A stretch of 11,266 bases of DNA, taken from an uncultured Lachnospiraceae bacterium (lineage in GTDB: Bacteria > Bacillota > Clostridia > Lachnospirales > Lachnospiraceae). Positions 1 through 4,459 of this stretch are shown in pieces; position 1 is the first letter of the stretch; each line of letters begins with the position of its first letter. The DNA lies in assembly GCA_946566415.1 (NCBI GenBank), contig CAMNWW010000047.1, positions 1 to 11,266 on the forward strand, read 5' to 3'. The notes under the pieces were generated by a model. It did no database searches, had not been told where the DNA came from, and was given only the letters and a program-made list of their open reading frames with translations. The translations under genes and the position numbers were made by a program.

Positions 1-406
1 CGGTAGCGCCGTTCTCAGCGGCAACTCTCATTTCAAGGTTCTTCTTTGTGCTGTCAGTTACAACTTCGCCCAAAAGTTCAGCGAACTTAGCAGCATGTTC
101 AGCTTCTTCATAAGCAGCTTTCTCCCAGTAAAGACCGATTTCCGGATAACCTTCTCTGTGAGCGACTCTTGCCATAGCAAGATACATACCGACCTCTGAG
201 CACTCGCCGTTGAAGTTAGCTCTTAAGTCTTCGATGATGTCTTCGCTTACTCCCTGAGCAACACCTACAACATGCTCGGCAGCCCAGCTAAGGCCTTCGC
301 TCTGCTCTGTAAACTTCTCCGGACCAACGCCGCACTGCGGACATTTCTCCGGTGCAGTCTCTCCTTCATAAACATAGCCGCATACTGAACATACAAATTT
401 TTTCAT
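1..406 (-). CDS. rbr: Reverse rubrerythrin (rubredoxin-first), partial, C-terminus beyond window
   Basis: A non-heme iron peroxidase that would reduce hydrogen peroxide (and help remove oxygen) in the cytoplasm of an anaerobe, taking electrons from NADH through a reductase. I translated the 135 complete codons. Residues 1-35 form a rubredoxin domain with iron ligands C6, C9, C22 and C25 (CSVCGY and CPQCG). From about residue 40 a ferritin-like four-helix domain begins, with E68, E71 and the ExxH element E100/E101/H104 expected to bind the di-iron centre. The rubredoxin-before-ferritin order is that of clostridial reverse rubrerythrins, which are PerR-controlled in Clostridium acetobutylicum. 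The ATG at 406 has AAAGGAG about 7 nt upstream. The gene follows perR on the same strand but has its own promoter and operator. The 3' end is lost at the window edge. The family call is firm; physiological reductase partners are not visible. Confidence 0.93.
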   Translation of the reverse strand, partial: MKKFVCSVCGYVYEGETAPEKCPQCGVGPEKFTEQSEGLSWAAEHVVGVAQGVSEDIIEDLRANFNGECSEVGMYLAMARVAHREGYPEIGLYWEKAAYEEAEHAAKFAELLGEVVTDSTKKNLEMRVAAENGAT

Positions 407-445
407 ACTTTTGTCTCCTTTTCTTTTATGAATATTTAATTTTAA

Positions 446-496
446 ATCAGTAATAGTTACTGATATTAAATTAGCATACTTAACGAGGCTTGTCAA
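446..496 (-). promoter_or_regulatory. Rubrerythrin promoter with palindromic PerR-type operator
   Basis: On the minus strand a perfect -35 TTGACA (496-491) is followed after 17 bp by TAATTT (473-468). Immediately downstream, at 446-464, is a perfect inverted repeat: ATCAGTAA, spacer TAG, TTACTGAT. It lies across the expected transcription start, a classic repressor position. Its core TAATAGTTA is shared with the palindrome in front of perR at 932-946. Binding by the adjacent PerR is inferred, not seen; the outer half-sites match the Bacillus Per box only partly. Confidence 0.7.
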
Positions 497-514
497 CAGT
501 TCTTATTAAAAATT

Positions 515-904
515 TTAAGAATCTTCCCGGCACTCATTACAAAGCCCGGTAAAAAGTATGGAGTAGGCCTCGATTTTCCCGTCAAAGTCTTTTGATGCAA
601 GACGGCGGATTTCCGCTATATGACCGGGAGCCATATCCATGACTTTACCACAGCGTCTGCAGCAAAAATGGCAGTGCGGTTCAGTGTAAGCGTCAAAACG
701 TACACTGCCGTCTGCGGTGATGATTTTATTCACATCTCCTAGGTCAGCAAGCAGATTCAAATTGCGGTAGACGGTCCCCAGGCTGATATTCGGGAATTCT
801 TTCCTCACATGCATATAAACGGTATCTGCTGTTGGATGGGCCGTGGTGGAAACCAGGTAATCTTTGATAGCCTCTCTTTGTCTGCTGTATTTTAGATTTG
901 CCAT
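515..904 (-). CDS. perR: PerR-type Fur family peroxide-sensing repressor
   Basis: A DNA-binding metalloregulator that would repress peroxide-defence genes until Fe-catalysed oxidation of its sensing histidines releases it. Using the second ATG (904) the protein has 129 aa. An N-terminal winged helix covers about 1-72, with the recognition-helix motif SLGTVYRNL. A C-terminal dimerisation and metal domain follows. The five regulatory-metal ligands of Bacillus PerR align as H23, D71, H77, H79 and D90; the last Asp favours PerR over Fur or Zur. The structural zinc site is C82/C85 and C122/C125. The 904 start is chosen because AGGAGG directly abuts the upstream ATG (910) but sits 6 nt from this one. 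It lies upstream of rubrerythrin on the same strand and carries its own palindromic operator, consistent with autoregulation. PerR is clearly better supported than Fur, although no function has been tested. Confidence 0.9.
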   Translation of the reverse strand: MANLKYSRQREAIKDYLVSTTAHPTADTVYMHVRKEFPNISLGTVYRNLNLLADLGDVNKIITADGSVRFDAYTEPHCHFCCRRCGKVMDMAPGHIAEIRRLASKDFDGKIEAYSILFTGLCNECREDS

Positions 905-931
905 TGCCATCCTCCTTTTCTACATTAGTAA

Positions 932-980
932 TGATAATAGTTATCAAAATCAGAATAAAAGAAAATTATAAACTTGTCAA
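932..980 (-). promoter_or_regulatory. perR promoter with Per-box-like operator
   Basis: On the minus strand TTGACA (980-975), a 17 bp spacer and TATTCT (957-952) form a sigma-A-type promoter. Positions 932-946 read TGATAATAGTTATCA, a perfect 15 bp palindrome that matches 11 of 14 defined positions of the Bacillus Per box TTATAATNATTATAA. It overlaps the expected start site, so PerR binding would block its own transcription. The rest of the 911-1234 gap is AT-rich and holds scattered TGTAA motifs and the promoter of the next gene, with no gene visible. Confidence 0.72.
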
Positions 981-1136
981 TATAATCAGAGAAAAAAATT
1001 TTTCCAGTGAATATATTACATAAATGTGTCAATACTGTTAAAAATAGATGTAACAATTAGTAACAAATATGTCGAATGTAATGGTGGAAATGTAAGAAAA
1101 ACAAAGAGCATGACGAACGAAAAATATGAAAATAGC

Positions 1137-1165
1137 TTGACAATATGAATAAACGTTGATATAAT
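1137..1165 (+). promoter_or_regulatory. Sigma-A promoter of the NlpC/P60 gene
   Basis: TTGACA (1137-1142) and TATAAT (1160-1165) are separated by exactly 17 bp, a full consensus promoter. Transcription should start near 1172, leaving a leader of about 63 nt before the ATG at 1235. Confidence 0.85.
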
Positions 1166-1179
1166 ATCAGCGTAACAAA

Positions 1180-1196
1180 TGTAACAATTCTGTAAT
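1180..1196 (+). promoter_or_regulatory. WalR-type box in the leader of the NlpC/P60 gene
   Basis: TGTAAC, five bases, TGTAAT: an exact match to the WalR (YycF) consensus TGT(A/T)A(A/T/C)-N5-TGT(A/T)A(A/T/C), which in Bacillus and Staphylococcus marks peptidoglycan hydrolase genes. It starts about 8 nt after the predicted transcription start, a position more typical of repression than activation. Further TGTAA half-sites occur at 1049, 1077 and 1091. The motif is short and AT-rich, so chance is possible, but its placement before a wall hydrolase supports it. Confidence 0.5.
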
Positions 1197-1234
1197 ATTT
1201 ACAAAAGATAAGAATTCATAAAGGAGGGAGATTT

Positions 1235-2122
1235 ATGCATTCTAATCTTAGGAAAGGATTGTTCCTGGTTACAGTTCTAGGAGCAGTATCGATTCCGGCA
1301 AGTCCGGTATTGGCTGCGGATGAATGGAATCTGGCATCGGAAAATAGTATGCCAGGCGTAGGAATTGAAGCGGTATTAAATGATTGTATTTCACAAGATA
1401 AAGATATCAAAGTAGAAGATTATTTAGTGCCGACAAACAAGGGTGAGTATTTAGATATGGCGTTTGCCGACGTAACAAGCTTCTTATATATAAGAAGTGA
1501 ACCGACCAAGGAAAGTGAGTATGTCGGAAAACTCTACCCGGGTTATGCGGCGAAGATCACAGGTCCGGTCGGAGAATGGACCCCTGTAGAATCGGGAGGC
1601 GTGACTGGATATGTAAAGACCGAATTCATTACGGTGGGTCAGAAGTCAGAACAGTTTGCGGAGGAGCTTATCGCGCAGGCGGAAAGTGAAGGGCGTGAGG
1701 ATGCATTTACCTATGCGGAATCACGGGAAGCGGAAGAGGCGAGACTTGAGGCGGAAGCAGAAGCGGCCGCACAGCAGGCCGCGGGCGGCCAGGCAATAGC
1801 GGATTATGCCTGCCAGTTTATCGGAAATCCTTACGTATGGGGCGGGACGAGCCTCACAAACGGGGCGGACTGTTCCGGATTTGTGCAGTCTGTGTTCGCA
1901 CAGTTCGGAATCAGTCTGCCGAGAACTTCGTATGATCAGAGAGGAGTCGGCGTGGCAGTCAGCTATGACCAGGCCATGCCCGGTGATATTATTTGTTATG
2001 ACGGGCATGTAGGAATTTATATTGGGGACGGTCAGATTGTCAATGCGCAAAATCCGGCGCAGGGAATCGGAATATCGCCGGCGGGGTATACGACGATTCT
2101 GAGTGTACGAAGAGTGTGGTAA
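1235..2122 (+). CDS. Secreted SH3b-NlpC/P60 peptidoglycan endopeptidase
   Basis: A secreted cysteine peptidase expected to cut the stem peptides of peptidoglycan (typically gamma-D-Glu to diamino acid) in wall turnover or daughter-cell separation. The 295-aa product has a signal peptide (basic MHSNLRK, hydrophobic core, probable cleavage after VLA at residue 27), a bacterial SH3 domain at about 78-133, an Ala/Glu-rich helical linker at about 135-185, and a C-terminal NlpC/P60 domain from about 186. The catalytic set is C213 (GADCSGF), H258 (GHVGIYIG) and N270; the third position is His in many members, with Asn or Gln tolerated. The ATG has AAGGAGGGAG 5-6 nt upstream. It is monocistronic: consensus promoter and WalR-like box before it, hairpin terminator after it. 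The domain assignment is firm; the exact bond cleaved is inferred. Confidence 0.93.
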   Translation: MHSNLRKGLFLVTVLGAVSIPASPVLAADEWNLASENSMPGVGIEAVLNDCISQDKDIKVEDYLVPTNKGEYLDMAFADVTSFLYIRSEPTKESEYVGKLYPGYAAKITGPVGEWTPVESGGVTGYVKTEFITVGQKSEQFAEELIAQAESEGREDAFTYAESREAEEARLEAEAEAAAQQAAGGQAIADYACQFIGNPYVWGGTSLTNGADCSGFVQSVFAQFGISLPRTSYDQRGVGVAVSYDQAMPGDIICYDGHVGIYIGDGQIVNAQNPAQGIGISPAGYTTILSVRRVW

Positions 2123-2155
2123 AAAATTTACAAAAGTTTAAAATGTCAGATAAAG

Positions 2156-2184
2156 AAATCCGGAAAATAATTTCCGGATTTTTA
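2156..2184 (+). terminator. Rho-independent terminator of the NlpC/P60 gene
   Basis: A perfect 11 bp stem (AAATCCGGAAA at 2156-2166 with TTTCCGGATTT at 2171-2181), a 4-nt ATAA loop and a short T run, 34 nt after the stop codon. Confidence 0.85.
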
Positions 2185-2271
2185 AAATGGTAAATTTACC
2201 GTCGAATCCCATATGCAAAATGTACAAAAAGGTAAAATCCTGTAAATTTGAATAAAAAGAAGTTATCATAG

Positions 2272-2342
2272 TTATCCACACCAGAAAAGCCAAAAAAGGT
2301 GGAAAAACCGACAATCCTCTATAGTTATCCACGTTATCCACA
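2272..2342 (+). promoter_or_regulatory. Cluster of three DnaA-box-like sites
   Basis: TTATCCACA at 2272-2280 and 2334-2342 are exact DnaA boxes. TTATCCACG at 2325-2333 has one mismatch and directly abuts the last one. The first and second boxes are 53 bp apart, about five helical turns, and all three have the same orientation. They sit in a 537 bp gene-free stretch (2123-2659) whose right part is extremely AT-rich. No dnaA, dnaN, rpmH or rnpA lies in the window, so this looks more like a DnaA-titrating or regulatory cluster than the main origin, although an origin cannot be excluded from sequence alone. Confidence 0.55.
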
Positions 2343-2599
2343 TAAAAACATACGTTTTTGGGGGAAAACTCAAGAATAAAAGTAAACAAATGTTTTGGAG
2401 GAATTTTATAAAAATCGGAGTATGTCGAAAAAAAATGAAAAAAATGTTGACTTTTGAGTATTCAAAATTAAGAAAAAATTGGGAGAATAAGTCAGAATAA
2501 ATAAGGGGAATAATACAAAATATAGAAATATGTTAAATCGATGTAAACACGGATGGTAATAAAATTGTAATTATTTCAATAAATTTCAAACGATACCGG

Positions 2600-2628
2600 T
2601 TGTCAATGAAAAAGAGAAGTATTATAAT
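2600..2628 (+). promoter_or_regulatory. Promoter of the DUF1858 gene
   Basis: TTGTCA (2600-2605), a 17 bp spacer and TATAAT (2623-2628). Transcription should begin near 2635, about 25 nt before the ATG at 2660. Confidence 0.8.
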
Positions 2629-2659
2629 AGGGAATACGAAAAACAAAGGAGGAGTTATA

Positions 2660-2866
2660 ATGGCAGAAGTAAGTAAGACAATGACGATTGGCGAATTGCT
2701 TCGTACAGCTCCGGAAGCGGCTCCTGTCTTGATGGAAGTCGGGATGCACTGTCTTGGATGTCCTGCTTCGCAGGCAGAGACGCTGGAGGAAGCGGCGATG
2801 GTCCATGGACTGGATGCGGGACTGCTTGTTGAGAAGATCAACGCGTTTTTAGCTGCGAATGCATAA
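2660..2866 (+). CDS. DUF1858 small redox-disulfide protein (hybrid-cluster-protein-associated type)
   Basis: A 68-aa cytoplasmic protein of the DUF1858 family, whose members carry a CxxC pair and often occur near, or fused to, hybrid cluster (prismane) proteins and other redox enzymes. Visible features are the N-terminal helix TIGELLRTAPEAAPVLMEVGM, then the signature HCLGCPAS with C31 and C34, then a helical C-terminus. The start at 2660 is set by AAAGGAGG about 7 nt upstream. A longer reading from 2600 is rejected because it would begin inside the -35 box. The gene is monocistronic with its own promoter and converges on mecA. No hybrid cluster protein gene is in view, so the biological partner is unknown. 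The family assignment is good; the function is largely undefined. Confidence 0.88.
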   Translation: MAEVSKTMTIGELLRTAPEAAPVLMEVGMHCLGCPASQAETLEEAAMVHGLDAGLLVEKINAFLAANA

Positions 2867-2905
2867 GCTATGCATAAGATACCGCAAGGTATAAGATTTA
2901 ACATG

Positions 2906-2938
2906 AAGGACGGTTTCCATCTGGAAACCGTCCTTTTT
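2906..2938 (+). terminator. Terminator between convergent DUF1858 and mecA genes
   Basis: A perfect 13 bp stem (2906-2918 with 2923-2935), loop ATCT, followed by five T residues on the plus strand. On the minus strand the hairpin follows the mecA stop by only a few bases but has just a weak T run, so it ends DUF1858 transcripts best. A smaller stem with a GCAA loop (2879-2892) and a duplicated ATGCATAAG lie just upstream. Confidence 0.85.
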
Positions 2939-2943
2939 CCAAA

Positions 2944-3705
2944 TTATAATGTTCCAAGAGTCTGTATCGCGTTCCTCGCAAAAACCACGTCAAAATGTTC
3001 CTCGAGGAAGGCAAGGGAGGTGCTGCTGCCGGGTCTTGAAGAGCCATATTCTGAAAGCATATTGCAGATTCGGTTAAAATCAGAGGGAGCCAGATCTGAG
3101 CACGTCAGTGCAAGAATGAAACTTCCGTCAGCAGGATTCTTATATAATGTGTTGGCCCCCTGGTACATGTCGGCCAGAAGGTGGGCGGCCTGGATCACGC
3201 CGTCCAGAGTTACAAATGAGAAAAACCGGATAGCGGGCGCGCCTTCATGGGATTCATCCGATTCTTTGCCGTCAGTTTCCGAGGGAGCGTTCCTGGTATC
3301 GGAAAGATCCGTTACAGCATCGGTCACATGGCGGAGGATATCCAGAAATTCATCGGCGCCTTCCAACTTCTTGAGCCGTTCCAGCATTGAGGGGCGATGT
3401 TTAGCGCTCCCCTGAGGAGAAGGAGAGAACTTGGAAAAACGGGTGTCAAGTTCATCGGGATCCTCTACCTTCGTGATAATAAGTACGATGGAGTCTGAAG
3501 AAGCCGGGATAGCTTCGATCATAAGCGGAATGTTCTCCGCTTCAAACCCAAATTCGTAGGCGGCCTGCTGCATCATATCGTGAAAAAGTGATTTTGCTTT
3601 CTCGGTTCCGTATGCCAGTTCGCTTAGCTTTAGCTCGCGCGCCGCAAGATCGGCACGTGTCAAAGTACAGCGGATCTGGTTCTCATTGATCTTCTCAATC
3701 TTCAT
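2944..3705 (-). CDS. mecA: MecA adaptor protein for ClpC
   Basis: An adaptor that delivers substrate proteins to the ClpC ATPase for unfolding or ClpP degradation; in Bacillus it targets ComK and controls competence. The 253-aa product starts MKIEKINENQIRCTLT, which aligns with the MecA N-terminal substrate-binding domain (about 1-82). An acidic low-conservation linker follows (about 83-150), then a C-terminal ClpC-binding domain (about 155-253) containing FVTLDGVIQAAHLL and GANTLYKNPADGSFILAL. It is somewhat longer than the 218-aa Bacillus protein, mostly through the linker. The ATG at 3705 is preferred over a GTG nine bases earlier because AGGAAG lies 8 nt before the ATG but abuts the GTG. 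It has its own promoter and faces DUF1858. Targets in this organism are unknown; a competence role is not implied. Confidence 0.9.
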   Translation of the reverse strand: MKIEKINENQIRCTLTRADLAARELKLSELAYGTEKAKSLFHDMMQQAAYEFGFEAENIPLMIEAIPASSDSIVLIITKVEDPDELDTRFSKFSPSPQGSAKHRPSMLERLKKLEGADEFLDILRHVTDAVTDLSDTRNAPSETDGKESDESHEGAPAIRFFSFVTLDGVIQAAHLLADMYQGANTLYKNPADGSFILALTCSDLAPSDFNRICNMLSEYGSSRPGSSTSLAFLEEHFDVVFARNAIQTLGTL

Positions 3706-3754
3706 ACATATCACTTCCTGTCACTGTTAAAATTAATTTTAAATAATCAGTATT

Positions 3755-3783
3755 AGTATAAACAAAAAACAGCGAGATGTAAA
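3755..3783 (-). promoter_or_regulatory. mecA promoter
   Basis: On the minus strand TTTACA (3783-3778), 17 bp, TATACT (3760-3755). The -10 overlaps ATCAGTATTAGTATA (3746-3760 on the plus strand), which resembles one arm and centre of the rubrerythrin operator. Confidence 0.75.
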
Positions 3784-3800
3784 CAAAATAAAAAAAATAC

Positions 3801-3829
3801 TTGCAATAAATTAAAAATTTTTTTATAAT
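3801..3829 (+). promoter_or_regulatory. Strong promoter for the leader RNA and 77-aa gene
   Basis: TTGCAA (3801-3806), 17 bp AT-rich spacer, perfect TATAAT (3824-3829). It is back-to-back with the mecA promoter and predicts a start near A3836, immediately before the 5' arm of the RNA's terminal stem. Confidence 0.82.
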
Positions 3830-3835
3830 GGGTCT

Positions 3836-4097
3836 ACAAGGAAATAGAGATAACGACCTGTTTCAAATATACAGTAAAGTCTTAAGAGCAGTTTAAACGC
3901 ATTTCGCACACAAGCGTCTAAGAGCAACTAAGTCATATCTGACCGATTTTCAACAAAACCTGAAGAATATAACCAGGACCTTTGGCTGATTCTATTTTCT
4001 TGCCGACGGAAAGGGCAGGAATAGTATATCACAATGCACAGCCGGGATGGCAGCTCTTTGCCGTAAAAATGGCCGGGGTCCGTAATAAGGGGAAATT
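3836..4097 (+). ncRNA. Candidate structured leader RNA (unassigned class; riboswitch-like or 6S-like)
   Basis: A transcript from the strong promoter would carry about 260 nt before the next coding start. Its first bases, CAAGGAAATAG (3837-3847), pair over 11 bp (one G-U) with CTATTTTCTTG (3992-4002), closing a domain of about 165 nt. Inside are small hairpins: CTGT/ACAG (3858/3871), TTTAAACGC/GCGTCTAAG (3892/3914, one mismatch), GTCA/TGAC (3932/3940) and CCTG/CAGG (3959/3974), suggesting a multi-branch junction. The 3' arm of the closing stem can instead pair downstream, CTATT..CTTGCC (3992-4004) with GGCAGGAATAG (4014-4024), so the two folds exclude each other. I recognise none of the common riboswitch signatures. 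A 6S-type RNA is possible from size and closing stem but is not demonstrated. No protein-coding gene is convincing here. Confidence 0.45.
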
Positions 4098-4331
4098 ATG
4101 GACAAAGAAGACAGGAGCTATCAAGAACTGTTTGCAGAGCTTACCCGATATGAACGCTCTGGCATAGTGATGCAGATTGATGGAACTCCGGCGAGTCCAA
4201 TGCAGATTGTCTCCGCCCATATGGTGCGGGAAGACGATGTTTATATGCGTGATTACATTATGGATGAAAATGGAATAGTCCAGGAACTTGATTTTTACAA
4301 GATCAAAATGAAGAAAGATTCAGGAAAATAG
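4098..4331 (+). CDS. Hypothetical 77-aa acidic/basic small protein
   Basis: I do not recognise this family. The ATG has AAGGGG 6-7 nt upstream, which supports expression. The product is soluble-looking, with no signal peptide or membrane segment. It has an N-terminal helix-prone charged stretch (DKEDRSYQELFAELTRYERSG), a central part with GTPASPMQIVSAHMVRED, then an acidic region (YMRDYIMDENGIVQELDFYKIK) with alternating hydrophobics suggestive of beta strands, and a lysine-rich tail. It is the only gene downstream of the long structured RNA and before a new promoter, so it may be what that leader controls. No clear terminator follows. It is probably a real gene, with function unknown. Confidence 0.72.
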   Translation: MDKEDRSYQELFAELTRYERSGIVMQIDGTPASPMQIVSAHMVREDDVYMRDYIMDENGIVQELDFYKIKMKKDSGK

Positions 4332-4379
4332 TGCGGTTTACGGCCTCTCGATGAAAGCTGTTGAAATAGTGAAGGAAAT

Positions 4380-4409
4380 TTGCACAAAAGGCGTGAAATG
4401 TGATATACT
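4380..4409 (+). promoter_or_regulatory. Extended -10 promoter of the GH18 gene
   Basis: TTGCAC (4380-4385), 18 bp, TATACT (4404-4409) with an upstream TGA extended -10 element. It predicts a leader of about 44 nt before the GTG start at 4460. Confidence 0.72.
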
Positions 4410-4459
4410 ATTAAAGATTATCAGTTTTTACGACATTTACCATCAGCAGGAGGTGCGGC

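Noticed and set aside
2422..2457. 11-codon ORF MSKKNEKNVDF in the AT-rich gap
   Set aside because: GGAG is too close to the ATG and the sequence is low-complexity AT-rich DNA.
2272..2600. Main chromosomal origin oriC
   Set aside because: Only three DnaA boxes and none of the usual neighbours (dnaA, dnaN, rpmH, rnpA) are in view; kept only as a DnaA-box cluster.
2859..2892. Duplicated ATGCATAAG and small GCAA-loop hairpin after DUF1858
   Set aside because: Short and directly before the strong terminator; probably incidental.
2870..3415. 181-codon plus-strand open frame opposite mecA
   Set aside because: It lies antisense to mecA, begins in the terminator region, lacks a ribosome site and shows no family features.
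3836..4030. Known riboswitch (TPP, FMN, SAM, lysine, glycine, cobalamin, c-di-GMP, T-box)
   Set aside because: None of the characteristic conserved core sequences of these classes was found in the leader.
3982..4167. 61-codon open frame from a TTG in the leader RNA
   Set aside because: Weak ribosome site, runs through the predicted RNA hairpins and overlaps the better-supported 77-aa gene in another frame.
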